The position numbers and the translations under genes are program-made. From an uncultured Phocaeicola sp. (GTDB lineage: Bacteria > Bacteroidota > Bacteroidia > Bacteroidales > Bacteroidaceae), in the NCBI GenBank assembly GCA_944319745.1, contig CALUET010000003.1, positions 124,001-188,000 of the forward strand: DNA of 64,000 nucleotides. The letters run 5' to 3'. The notes below the pieces were generated by a model. It searched no databases. It saw nothing but the letters and a program-made list of their open reading frames with translations, and had not been told where the DNA came from. Positions within the stretch are counted from its first letter, which is position 1, and each line of letters opens with the position of its first letter. Shown here piece by piece: positions 16,473 through 25,475 of the stretch.

Positions 16473-17807
16473 TTAAACGATACCTTGTGCCATCATGGCC
16501 TTGGCCACTTTCATGAAACCTGCAACGTTTGCACCTTTTACATAGTTAATGTATCCGTCGGGTTCTGTGCCGTACTGTACGCAAGCCGCATGAATGTTTT
16601 TCATGATGCTCTTCAGTTTTTCGTCAACTTCTTCCTGGCTCCAGCTTAACTTGATGGAGTTTTGTGTCATTTCCAGGCCCGATACTGATACACCTCCGGC
16701 ATTTGCTGCCTTACCCGGCGCGTAAAGTATCTTTGCTTCTTGGAATACGCGGATGGCTTCGGGCGTAGAAGGCATGTTGGCTCCCTCGGAAACTGCAAAC
16801 ACTCCATTGGCAACTAAGGCCTTCGCATCGTCGCCGTTGATTTCGTTTTGTGTGGCCGACGGAAGAGCGATGTCGGCCTTTTCATTCCAAGGACGTGCTC
16901 CTGCTACGTATTTGCAACCGTATTTTTCTGCATATTCGCGAATACGTCCGCGATAGAGGTTCTTCAATTCCATGATATAATCCAGCTTTTCGCGGTCGAT
17001 GCCGTCGGGATCGTAAATATAGCCGTCGGAATCAGACATGGTAACAACCTTTGCTCCTAATTCAATAAGCTTTTCTGCTGTATATTGTGCCACGTTTCCT
17101 GAACCTGAAACCAAGCATGTTTTGCCTTTTATGTCGATGTTTCTGGTCTTCAGCATCTCGAGCAGGAAGTAAATGTTCCCGTATCCCGTAGCTTCCGGAC
17201 GAATCAGAGAACCTCCAAATTCGCATCCTTTTCCGGTCAATACGCCGGAGAACTCGTGAGATAATTTCTTATACATGCCGAACATAAAGCCTACTTCACG
17301 TCCGCCTACGCCGATATCTCCGGCAGGAACATCGGTTTCGGGACCTATATGGCGCCATAATTCGAGCATAAACGCCTGGCAGAAACGCATAACTTCCGCA
17401 TTTGATTTACCGCGAGGAGAGAAGTCGGAACCACCTTTTCCACCGCCCATGGGAAGTGTAGTCAGCGAGTTTTTAAATGTTTGTTCGAAAGCAAGGAACT
17501 TCAGGATGCCCAGGTTTACAGAACTGTGGAAGCGGATTCCTCCTTTGTATGGGCCGATGGCGTTGTTATGCTGCACGCGATATCCCATGTTTGTGCGTAC
17601 ATTTCCGTTATCGTCTGTCCATGTTACACGGAATTGATATACGCGATCGGGAATGCACAAGCGTTCGATCAGGTTAACTTTATCGAATTCGGGATGTTTG
17701 TTGTATTCTTCTTCGATAGTACTTAATACTTCTTCTACTGCCTGATGATACTCAGGTTCGTTGGGAAATCTTCTTTTTAAATCTTCTAAGACTTTAGCTG
17801 CATTCAT
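16473..17807 (-). CDS. gdhA: Hexameric glutamate dehydrogenase, paralogue 2 (probably NADP-linked)
   Basis: A 444-residue paralogue of the 7098-8435 enzyme; the two match closely along their full length by eye. It carries the same PYKGGIRFH and GGGKGGSDF active-site segments and a GSGNVA dinucleotide motif. After the second beta strand of the Rossmann fold it has M-S-D-S-D-G, which resembles the SDS motif of E. coli-type NADP-dependent GdhA, so NADP(H) use and an assimilatory role are likely. The gene symbol is given on that basis and is tentative. It has its own promoter (17855-17885) and terminator, so it is monocistronic. Confidence 0.93.
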   Translation of the reverse strand: MNAAKVLEDLKRRFPNEPEYHQAVEEVLSTIEEEYNKHPEFDKVNLIERLCIPDRVYQFRVTWTDDNGNVRTNMGYRVQHNNAIGPYKGGIRFHSSVNLGILKFLAFEQTFKNSLTTLPMGGGKGGSDFSPRGKSNAEVMRFCQAFMLELWRHIGPETDVPAGDIGVGGREVGFMFGMYKKLSHEFSGVLTGKGCEFGGSLIRPEATGYGNIYFLLEMLKTRNIDIKGKTCLVSGSGNVAQYTAEKLIELGAKVVTMSDSDGYIYDPDGIDREKLDYIMELKNLYRGRIREYAEKYGCKYVAGARPWNEKADIALPSATQNEINGDDAKALVANGVFAVSEGANMPSTPEAIRVFQEAKILYAPGKAANAGGVSVSGLEMTQNSIKLSWSQEEVDEKLKSIMKNIHAACVQYGTEPDGYINYVKGANVAGFMKVAKAMMAQGIV

Positions 17808-17854
17808 AATTTATAGTGTTAGTTGTTTGAAATTATTTCCGTCTTCTTCGGTAA

Positions 17855-17885
17855 CAAAAGTATAGATGTTTTTTTATTTATGCAA
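17855..17885 (-). promoter_or_regulatory. Promoter of glutamate dehydrogenase paralogue 2
   Basis: On the minus strand there is TTG (17885-17883), a 20-base spacer and a full -7 match TACTTTTG (17862-17855). The start codon is about 48 bases beyond the -7 box. Confidence 0.65.
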
Positions 17886-17960
17886 CATTAAATACGATAA
17901 AATGATGTATTTGTGTCAAAAAAGTTGATTTGCGTCGTTAAAACGTGTTGAAATGTTTAT

Positions 17961-18137
17961 CTATTTCCCTTTTTTCAATGCTTTGGTGACGGGGATGAAT
18001 ACCAATGCGGCTGAAATGATTATTGAGACAACGAGCGGTCCGTCTATGCGTGGTGTGGTGGTGATTACAAGAAAACAAAGGGATGCCCATAGTAAAACTA
18101 ACAGGGTACATTGCGGTTTAGTGAGGGGCTTTCGCAT
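17961..18137 (-). CDS. Small two-helix membrane protein
   Basis: A 58-residue ORF starting at the ATG at 18137; the open frame extends upstream into the malic enzyme terminator, which is not credible coding sequence. It has a basic N-terminus (MRKPLTKPQ), hydrophobic segments at about residues 11-27 and 33-51 joined by a short PRIDGP turn, and a Lys-rich tail. I do not recognise the family. It follows the malic enzyme gene on the same strand but lies beyond that gene's terminator, so it would be expressed by read-through or from its own promoter. Composition and topology support a real protein; its function is unknown. Confidence 0.55.
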   Translation of the reverse strand: MRKPLTKPQCTLLVLLWASLCFLVITTTPRIDGPLVVSIIISAALVFIPVTKALKKGK

Positions 18138-18150
18138 GAAGAAAAGTATA

Positions 18151-18193
18151 AAAACGGCCTCCGGATGACGGGCGTCATATCCGGAGGCCGTTT
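18151..18193 (-). terminator. Terminator of the malic enzyme gene
   Basis: On the minus strand AACGGCCTCCGGA pairs perfectly with TCCGGAGGCCGTT around a 15-base loop, followed by TTTT. It starts 10 bases after the malic enzyme stop and ends just before the small membrane-protein gene. Confidence 0.9.
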
Positions 18194-18202
18194 GATTGGC
18201 TA

Positions 18203-20488
18203 TTAAATGTTTTGTAATTTTTTTGCAACGATGGCATCGATACATGCAATTGCGGTAATCTTTACGATGTCGCGTACCGAGCTTTCGATGTCTGTGAAGT
18301 GAATCGGTTTGTTAAGTCCCATCTGTATCGGGCCGATTACTTCCGTTTCACTCATGTTGCTGATGAGTTGATATGTAGCGTTTGCCGAGCTGAGGTTCGG
18401 GAAAATCAGCGTGTTTACTTCTTTTCCGTTTAGGCGGGTGAACGGATATTTCTCGTCGCGCAACGCATTGTCAAGGGCAAATTTCACTTGCATTTCTCCG
18501 TCAATGTTCATTTCGGGGAATTCTTTGTGAAGGGTTGCTACGGCCTCGTGTACCTTAGCCGGGCTTCCTTCGGTGTCGGAACCGAAATTGGAATAAGAAA
18601 GCATGGCGATAACCGGTTCCTGATTAAAGAATCTTACGGCTTTGGCAGAGAGTTTTGCTATGTCGATCAATGTATTGGTATCCGGATGACGGTTAATTAA
18701 AGTGTCGGCAATAAAGTAAGTTCCTTTCTTGGAGTTGAGGATATGCATTGTCCCGAAATGAGAATATCCGGGTTGGATGCCGATAACTTCTTTTGCCACT
18801 TTGATGGTATTTGAGTATTTTGTGTACAGTCCGGTTACGAAAGCATCGGCTTCACCCGTCTCTACCATCATCATTCCGAAATAATTGCGTTCGAACATTT
18901 TGTCGTTTGCTTCCTGGAAGTTGGCACCTTCGCGGGCACGTTTTTCGCTGAGTATGCGGGCGTATCGCTCACGACGTTCCGCTTCGCGGTCATGACGAAG
19001 GTTGACAATTTCGATGCCTTCGAGGCTCAGGTCGAGTTCTTTTGCCAATTTTTCGATACGTTCTTCGTTACCTAATATGATGGGGTGGCACAGGCCTTCT
19101 GCTTTTGCTTCCACTGCAGCTCTCAGCATATTGGGATGTCCGCCTTCGGCGAATACGACGCGTTGCGGATTACGTTTGGCCGTTTCGTATAATTGGCGGG
19201 TAAGTTTATTCTCTTGGCCCATCAATTCGCGCAGATGATTCTTGTAGTCATCCCAATTTGTAATGTGTTTGCGTGCTACACCCGATTCCATCGCTGCTTT
19301 TGCCACGGCGATGGATACCTCGGTGATAAGGCGCGGATCAACCGGTTTGGGGATAAAGTATTTTGCACCGAAGGTGAGATTGTTTACTTGGTATGCAGCA
19401 TTTACGACATCCGGAACGGGTTGTTTTGCCAGATTTGCGATGGCTTTTACTGCAGCAAGTTTCATTGCTTCGTTGATAGCGGTGGCGCGAGTGTCGAGGG
19501 CTCCTCTGAAGATGTAGGGGAAACCTATTACGTTGTTGATCTGATTCGGGTAATCGGAGCGGCCGGTTGCCATCAGCACATCCGGGCGGGATGCCATTGC
19601 ATCTTCATAAGAAATTTCGGGTGTCGGGTTGGCCAACGCGAAAACAATGGGGTGGCTTGCCATGCTTCTTACCATATCTTGCGTAAGAACATTTCCTTTT
19701 GACAGGCCCAAAAATACATCTGCCCCCTTAATTGCCTCGGCCAGTGTATGAATGTCGGTGCGGTCGGTGGCAAAGAATTTTTTTTGCTCGTTGAGGTCGG
19801 TCCTTTCTTTCGAGATGACTCCTTTGCTGTCCAGCATTATGATGTTTTCCAGACGCGCACCTAACGAGATGTATAATTTGGTACAAGATACGGCAGATGC
19901 GCCGGCTCCGTTGACAACAATCTTGACATCTTCTATTTTCTTTCCGGCAACTTCCAAAGCATTCAGCAATCCGGCACTTGAAATAATGGCCGTTCCGTGT
20001 TGGTCGTCGTGCATGACCGGAATATCCAATTCCTCTTTTAAGCGTTGCTCTATCTTAAAACATTCGGGAGCCTTGATGTCTTCCAGATTAATTCCGCCGA
20101 AAGTCGGTGCGATGGCTTTTACTGCTTCAATGAATTTGTCGGGATCTTTTTCGTTAATCTCTATGTCGAATACGTCAATTCCTGCGTATATTTTAAATAA
20201 AAGACCTTTACCTTCCATGACAGGTTTCCCGCTTACTGCGCCGATGTCTCCCAATCCGAGTACGGCTGTTCCGTTTGAAATGACGGCAACCAAATTCCCC
20301 TTTGCGGTATAGTCGTACGCCGTTTCCGGATTTTTCTGTATTTCCAGACAAGGTTCGGCTACGCCCGGTGAATAAGCCAACGATAAATCTCTTTGAGTTT
20401 GATAGGGTTTCGTAGGTACAACTTCGATTTTCCCGGGTTTGCCTTGCGAGTGGTACAGTAAGGCTTCTTCTTTTGTTATTTTAGCCAT
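18203..20488 (-). CDS. maeB: NADP-dependent malic enzyme with phosphotransacetylase-like domain
   Basis: A 761-residue MaeB-type enzyme that oxidatively decarboxylates malate to pyruvate. Residues ~1-420 are the malic enzyme part: the YSPGVAEPC start, GKGLLFKIYAGIDVFDIE, PVMHDDQHGTA around the metal site, and the NAD(P)-binding VVNGAGASA. From ~430 onward a phosphate acetyl/butyryl-transferase-like domain follows (RVVFAEGGHPNMLRAA, ending IGPIQMGLNKPIHF). In MaeB proteins this domain is thought to be regulatory rather than catalytic. Together with the two glutamate dehydrogenases it links C4 acids, pyruvate and NADPH supply to ammonia assimilation. It is monocistronic, with its own promoter and a strong terminator. 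Confidence 0.96.
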   Translation of the reverse strand: MAKITKEEALLYHSQGKPGKIEVVPTKPYQTQRDLSLAYSPGVAEPCLEIQKNPETAYDYTAKGNLVAVISNGTAVLGLGDIGAVSGKPVMEGKGLLFKIYAGIDVFDIEINEKDPDKFIEAVKAIAPTFGGINLEDIKAPECFKIEQRLKEELDIPVMHDDQHGTAIISSAGLLNALEVAGKKIEDVKIVVNGAGASAVSCTKLYISLGARLENIIMLDSKGVISKERTDLNEQKKFFATDRTDIHTLAEAIKGADVFLGLSKGNVLTQDMVRSMASHPIVFALANPTPEISYEDAMASRPDVLMATGRSDYPNQINNVIGFPYIFRGALDTRATAINEAMKLAAVKAIANLAKQPVPDVVNAAYQVNNLTFGAKYFIPKPVDPRLITEVSIAVAKAAMESGVARKHITNWDDYKNHLRELMGQENKLTRQLYETAKRNPQRVVFAEGGHPNMLRAAVEAKAEGLCHPIILGNEERIEKLAKELDLSLEGIEIVNLRHDREAERRERYARILSEKRAREGANFQEANDKMFERNYFGMMMVETGEADAFVTGLYTKYSNTIKVAKEVIGIQPGYSHFGTMHILNSKKGTYFIADTLINRHPDTNTLIDIAKLSAKAVRFFNQEPVIAMLSYSNFGSDTEGSPAKVHEAVATLHKEFPEMNIDGEMQVKFALDNALRDEKYPFTRLNGKEVNTLIFPNLSSANATYQLISNMSETEVIGPIQMGLNKPIHFTDIESSVRDIVKITAIACIDAIVAKKLQNI

Positions 20489-20531
20489 ATGCTTTCCTTT
20501 CTTTTGTAATAATGGTTTGAAAAATGTATCG

Positions 20532-20539
20532 CAAAATTA
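20532..20539 (-). promoter_or_regulatory. maeB: Predicted -7 box of the malic enzyme gene
   Basis: TAATTTTG on the minus strand matches TAnnTTTG, about 45 bases upstream of the start codon. No convincing -33 box is visible. The 20489-20794 intergenic region holds this box and the divergent efflux promoter; otherwise it is A/T-rich and I see nothing else in it. Confidence 0.45.
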
Positions 20540-20722
20540 CGGATAAAATAACAATCATATAGTTTGTCAGGTTAAAAAACTATAAACAGATGATTCTTTC
20601 TCGGACATTTTTATGGATGTTTTATGCGTTTTAATCGGATACCGATAAATATGCTCCACTATAATTTGTTGTATTATGGTTATATTTACTTAAAACACTT
20701 CCATCGTACGGCTATTTTTATC

Positions 20723-20730
20723 TATATTTG
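20723..20730 (+). promoter_or_regulatory. Predicted -7 box of the RND efflux operon
   Basis: TATATTTG is a full match to TAnnTTTG, about 65 bases upstream of the adaptor gene start. The -33 region is weak, which would suit a repressed or activator-dependent promoter. The TetR gene at the end of the operon may regulate here, but I found no clear palindrome. Confidence 0.5.
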
Positions 20731-20794
20731 CACGAAAAACTGGAAGAGGCAAAAAAGTTTTCTGTCAATAAGATAACATTAATTAGTTGTAAAT

Positions 20795-22000
20795 ATGAAT
20801 ATGAGTGTAAAAAGAAACAGAAGTTTTTCTTCAGGTCGGATAGCCCTTTTTGCATTGGGCATATCGGCATTGTCTGCTTGTAGCAGCCAAGGCGTTAAGA
20901 TGGGTGATGACGAGTTTGCAGTACAAGAGCTTGTTTCAACTACAAGTTTGCAGACAACAGAATATCCGGCAACGATAAAAGGCTTGCAGGATATCGAAAT
21001 TCGTCCACAAGTTTCAGGCTTTATAGTAAAATTGTGTGTGGATGAAGGTGCGATGGTTCACGAAGGACAAGCACTATTTCAGATAGATCCAACACAGTAT
21101 AAGGCTGCATATGATCAGGCAGTGGCTGGAGTTGCATCGGCAGAAGCGAATCTTACAACTTTGAAAGAAACGGAAGCTCAGAAAAAAATATTGCATGAGC
21201 AGAAAATCATTAGTGATTTTGAATATCAAACAGCGGTAAATAATTTGTTGACCGCCAAGGCAAATTTAGAACAAGCTAAGGCTGCTTATGCCGCAGCAAA
21301 ACAGAATTTGGATTTTTGTACGGTAACAAGTCCGTCGGACGGCGTAATCGGAACATTCCCTTATCGTATTGGAGCATTGGTAAGCCCCTCGGTTGCAGAA
21401 CCGTTGACTACGGTTTCTCAGATTAAAAATATGTATGTTTATTTCTCTTTAACCGAAAAAGAATTATTGGCATTGACGAAAGCCGGTGGTACTTTGAAGG
21501 AGCAATTGGAAAAAATGCCCGACGTGAAACTGGAACTTTCAGATGGAAGTATTTATAATGAAACGGGAAAGATTGATGCGGTAAGTGGTGTTATCGATCA
21601 AACAACAGGTTCGGTCAGTATGCGCGCCATATTCCCCAATTCACAAAATATCCTGCGAAGCGGTGGAACGGCGAATGTAATATTCCCTTATACGATGGAG
21701 AATGTTATTCTGGTTCCTCAGTCAGCTACAGTTGAAATACAGGATAAGAAGTTTGTTTACGTGTTGCAACCGGACAGCACGGTGAAATATACGGAGATTA
21801 ATATCTCTAATTTGAATGATGGAAAGAATTATATAGTTCTCGGCGGGCTGAACTCCGGAGATAAAATTGCGGTGGAAGGCGTTACACGCTTGAGCGATGG
21901 AATGAAAATCACCCCGATCACTCCGGCACAGAAAGAAGCCAAATATCAACAGGCATTGAAGGATCAGAGAGAAGGGAACTTGGCGTCCGCATTTAATTGA
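20795..22000 (+). CDS. RND efflux periplasmic adaptor lipoprotein
   Basis: A 401-residue AcrA/MexA-type adaptor. The lipobox ends at Cys29 (ALSAC). An ATG two codons downstream is also possible. The barrel-sandwich halves are at about residues 65-100 (EIRPQVSGFIVKLCVDEGAMVHEGQALFQIDP) and 165-200 (DFCTVTSPSDGVIGTFPYRIGALVS), flanking a coiled-coil hairpin at ~100-165. A beta-barrel and membrane-proximal domain follow. It bridges the RND permease encoded 40 bases downstream to the outer-membrane channel. It is the first gene of a five-gene operon. Confidence 0.94.
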   Translation: MNMSVKRNRSFSSGRIALFALGISALSACSSQGVKMGDDEFAVQELVSTTSLQTTEYPATIKGLQDIEIRPQVSGFIVKLCVDEGAMVHEGQALFQIDPTQYKAAYDQAVAGVASAEANLTTLKETEAQKKILHEQKIISDFEYQTAVNNLLTAKANLEQAKAAYAAAKQNLDFCTVTSPSDGVIGTFPYRIGALVSPSVAEPLTTVSQIKNMYVYFSLTEKELLALTKAGGTLKEQLEKMPDVKLELSDGSIYNETGKIDAVSGVIDQTTGSVSMRAIFPNSQNILRSGGTANVIFPYTMENVILVPQSATVEIQDKKFVYVLQPDSTVKYTEINISNLNDGKNYIVLGGLNSGDKIAVEGVTRLSDGMKITPITPAQKEAKYQQALKDQREGNLASAFN

Positions 22001-22040
22001 GAGGAAAAATTATCGTTTTATATAATATATAAGGTATAGA

Positions 22041-25000
22041 ATGAGACTAGATAAATTTATTAATCGTCCGGTATTGTCTACCGTAATCTCCATCTTGTTG
22101 GTGATTTTGGGTGCTATTGGTCTTGCCACACTACCAATTACCCAGTATCCGGACATCGCGCCTCCTACTGTTTCAGTAAGCGCTACATACACAGGAGCGA
22201 ATGCTCAGGCTGTGTTGAATTCGGTGGTTTCTCCATTGGAAGACCAGATTAACGGTGTGGAAAACATGATGTACATGCAGTCAACCGCAACGAATAACGG
22301 ATCTGCCCGCATCACAGTATATTTTAAACAGGGAACAGATCCGGATATGGCTCAGGTCAATGTCCAAAACCGTGTGACTCAGGCGCAAGGTTTACTGCCT
22401 GCCGAAGTTACACAAGTCGGTGTGACTACACAAAAACGCCAGACTTCTATGTTGATGGTCTTCTCTATTTATGATAAAGAAGATAAATATAACGTTGAAT
22501 TCCTTGAAAACTATGCAAGTATTAACGTTATCCCTGAGATAAAACGTGTAAGCGGTGTGGGTGATGCAAACGTGATGGGTACCGATTACTCCATGCGTAT
22601 TTGGTTGAAACCCGACGTTATGGCACAATATAAGTTGATGCCAAGTGATATTACGGCGGTTTTGGCCGAGCAAAACATCGAGGCTGCTCCCGGACAGTTT
22701 GGAGAACGCGGTAATCAATCATTCCAATATACGATCCGTTATAAAGGCCGTTTGTCAAGTGAAACCGAATTTAGCGATATCGTAATAAAGTCTCTTCCCG
22801 ACGGAGAGGTGCTGCGCTTGGGCGATGTAGCCGAGCTGGAATTAGGACGTTTGACCTATAACTTTAATAATACGGTGGACGGACATAAGGCCGTGTCCTG
22901 CGTTGTTTATCAGATGGCCGGCACGAATGCAACGGAAACAATACAGAATTTGGAGAAAGTTCTCGCGGAATATGAGAAAAATCTTCCTCAGGGATTGGGT
23001 ATAAATATTGCACAAAGTGCTAATGACTTCTTGTTCGCTTCTATTCATGAAGTGGTGAAGACATTGATAGAAGCCTTTATCCTGGTATTTATTGTGGTAT
23101 ATATTTTCTTGCAGGATATGCGCTCTACGTTGATTCCTGCCATTGCTATTCCGGTAGCATTGATTGCAACTTTCTTTGTCCTGAAGATAATAGGCTTTAG
23201 TGTTAACCTTCTTACCCTGTCGGCAATGGTGCTTGCGATTGCCATAGTCGTGGATGATGCCATAGTCGTCGTCGAAGGAGTACATGCAAAGCTGGATCAA
23301 GGCTACAAATCGACGAAGGAAGCTTCTATCGATGCCATGAGCGAATTGGGAGGAGCAATCGTTTCCATTACGTTGGTGATGATGTCAGTGTTCATCCCGG
23401 TTAGCTTTATGAGTGGAACAGCCGGTACGTTCTATCAGCAATTCGGTTTGACGATGGCGATAGCCATTGGTTTTTCTGCATTGAATGCATTGACGCTTTC
23501 TCCGGCATTGTGTGCATTGTTCTTGAAACCACATCACCAGGAAACGTCCTTGAAAGAACGAATGGATACGGCATATAAAGAGTCCCGTAAGATTTTGGTT
23601 GCCCGATATACTCAAGCTCTCGGCAAATGGATGAATCCGAAACTGGTTATCATTTTCACCGTAATAGCTATTATCGGAATGATTTTTGGCTTGTTCAGTT
23701 TCAGTGAGCACCCCGTTATTTGTACGATACTTATCATTATAAGTATTTTGGCATTGGCAGGAATGACGACAGATAAGTTCAAAGATTCATTCAATCGCTC
23801 GTATAATTCTTTGTTGGTTAAGTACAAGAAACGTGTTGTTTTCTTCCTTCATAAGAGATGGTTGTCTTTAGGATTAGTCGGAGGTATGGTCGTCTTGTTG
23901 TTTGTTTTTATGAAGATTACTCCGACAGGAATGATTCCTAATGAAGATACCGGTACGATCATGGGTTCGGTAACTCTGCCTCCGGGTACATCTCAAGAGC
24001 AGGCTATTGCGCTTTTGAACAAGGTAGACAGTTTGATTGCTGCCGAACCTGCGGTACAATCGCGTACAGTGATTTCCGGATTTAGTTTCATCGGTAGCGG
24101 ACAAGGTCCTTCTTATGGATCTATCATTATTAAGTTGAAAGATTGGGAAGAAAGAACCACCCAACAGAGTTCCGATATTGTTGTTGCATCTTTGTTTATG
24201 CGTTCTCAAAAATTGTTTAAGGATGCTCAAGTATTATTCTTCGCTCCTCCGATGATCCCCGGTTATTCAATCTCAACCGATATCGAGTTGAATATGCAGG
24301 ATAAGACGGGTGGATCCTTGGATCATTTCTTCCAAGTGGTGAATGATTATATAGCCGAATTGGAAAAACGCCCGGAGATTAATTCAGCATCAACGAACTT
24401 TAACCCGAGTTTCCCGCAGTATCAGATGGATATTGATGCGGCTGCTTGTAAAAAAGCCGGCATTAGTCCGAGTGATATATTGACAACAATGCAAGGCTAT
24501 TTTGGCGGTATTTATGCATCCAACTTCAACAGCTTTGGTAAAATGTATCGTGTGATGATTCAGGCAGAGCCGAATGCTACGAAAAATCTGGAATCGTTGA
24601 AAGGAATTAAGGTGCGCGGAAGCGATGGAGAAATGGCTCCTATTTCGCAATTCGTATCGATGAAGAAAATTTATGGCCCTGATGTGATTAGCCGTTTCAA
24701 CCTTTATACTTCCATACAAGTGATGGTTTCTCCTGCAGCCGGTTACACGTCTGGTCAGGCTTTGCAGGCTATATCCGAGGTCGCAAGCCAGAATTTACCT
24801 GCAGGTTTCGGCTATGAGTTAGGAGGTATGGCGCGTGAAGAGGCTCAAACAACGAATACGACGGGCATTATTTTCTTGTTGTGTCTTGTTTTCGTTTACT
24901 TGTTGTTGAGTGCACAATACGAAAGTTATTTGTTGCCGTTGGCGGTATTGCTTTCAATCCCTTGCGGTTTGGTCGGTAGTTTCTTATTTGTAAACGGATT

Positions 25001-25475
25001 CTCTGCGTTGGGAAGCCTTCCGGCACTGAAGATGATTTTGGGAACTATGTCCAATGATATTTATATGCAAATTGCATTGATCATGTTAATGGGCTTGTTG
25101 GCTAAGAACGCGATCTTGATTGTAGAGTTTGCACTTGACCGTCGTCGTCAGGGAATGAGTATTTCTTGGGCGGCAATCTTAGGCGCCTCTGCTCGTTTAC
25201 GACCTATTTTGATGACTTCATTGGCCATGATTATCGGTTTGCTTCCGTTGATGTTTGCTTTTGGCGTCGGTGCTCATGGTAACAGAACATTGGGTGCTTC
25301 GGCCATAGGCGGTATGTTGATCGGTATGATTTTCCAGATATTCATAGTACCTTTATTGTTCGTGGTATTCCAATGGTTACAGGAAAAAGTTAAACCGATC
25401 GAATGGGATAGCCTCGATGTCAGTGAAGTAGAATCAGAAATCGAACAGTATTCCTTAAAAAACAATAAGAAATAA
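22041..25475 (+). CDS. RND family (HAE1) multidrug efflux permease with extra transmembrane insert
   Basis: A 1144-residue proton-driven inner-membrane pump of the AcrB type: MRLDKFINRPVLSTVISI start, first helix, large periplasmic loops, and the IAIVVDDAIVVVE helix with the paired Asp residues of the proton relay (TM4). About 80-100 residues longer than AcrB-like pumps. The extra length lies between the TM6 region and the TM7 entry, about residues 531-610, where two additional hydrophobic segments (PKLVIIFTVIAIIGMIFGLF and VICTILIIISILALAG) occur before the normal KRWLSLGLVGGMVVLLF helix. The stop codon overlaps the next gene's ATG by one base (TAATG), so translation of pump and channel is probably coupled. 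Substrates unknown. Confidence 0.94.
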   Translation: MRLDKFINRPVLSTVISILLVILGAIGLATLPITQYPDIAPPTVSVSATYTGANAQAVLNSVVSPLEDQINGVENMMYMQSTATNNGSARITVYFKQGTDPDMAQVNVQNRVTQAQGLLPAEVTQVGVTTQKRQTSMLMVFSIYDKEDKYNVEFLENYASINVIPEIKRVSGVGDANVMGTDYSMRIWLKPDVMAQYKLMPSDITAVLAEQNIEAAPGQFGERGNQSFQYTIRYKGRLSSETEFSDIVIKSLPDGEVLRLGDVAELELGRLTYNFNNTVDGHKAVSCVVYQMAGTNATETIQNLEKVLAEYEKNLPQGLGINIAQSANDFLFASIHEVVKTLIEAFILVFIVVYIFLQDMRSTLIPAIAIPVALIATFFVLKIIGFSVNLLTLSAMVLAIAIVVDDAIVVVEGVHAKLDQGYKSTKEASIDAMSELGGAIVSITLVMMSVFIPVSFMSGTAGTFYQQFGLTMAIAIGFSALNALTLSPALCALFLKPHHQETSLKERMDTAYKESRKILVARYTQALGKWMNPKLVIIFTVIAIIGMIFGLFSFSEHPVICTILIIISILALAGMTTDKFKDSFNRSYNSLLVKYKKRVVFFLHKRWLSLGLVGGMVVLLFVFMKITPTGMIPNEDTGTIMGSVTLPPGTSQEQAIALLNKVDSLIAAEPAVQSRTVISGFSFIGSGQGPSYGSIIIKLKDWEERTTQQSSDIVVASLFMRSQKLFKDAQVLFFAPPMIPGYSISTDIELNMQDKTGGSLDHFFQVVNDYIAELEKRPEINSASTNFNPSFPQYQMDIDAAACKKAGISPSDILTTMQGYFGGIYASNFNSFGKMYRVMIQAEPNATKNLESLKGIKVRGSDGEMAPISQFVSMKKIYGPDVISRFNLYTSIQVMVSPAAGYTSGQALQAISEVASQNLPAGFGYELGGMAREEAQTTNTTGIIFLLCLVFVYLLLSAQYESYLLPLAVLLSIPCGLVGSFLFVNGFSALGSLPALKMILGTMSNDIYMQIALIMLMGLLAKNAILIVEFALDRRRQGMSISWAAILGASARLRPILMTSLAMIIGLLPLMFAFGVGAHGNRTLGASAIGGMLIGMIFQIFIVPLLFVVFQWLQEKVKPIEWDSLDVSEVESEIEQYSLKNNKK

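Noticed and set aside
22842..23300. 152-codon minus-strand open frame within the RND permease gene
   Set aside because: Antisense to transmembrane helices, which commonly gives long open shadows; no similarity recognised.
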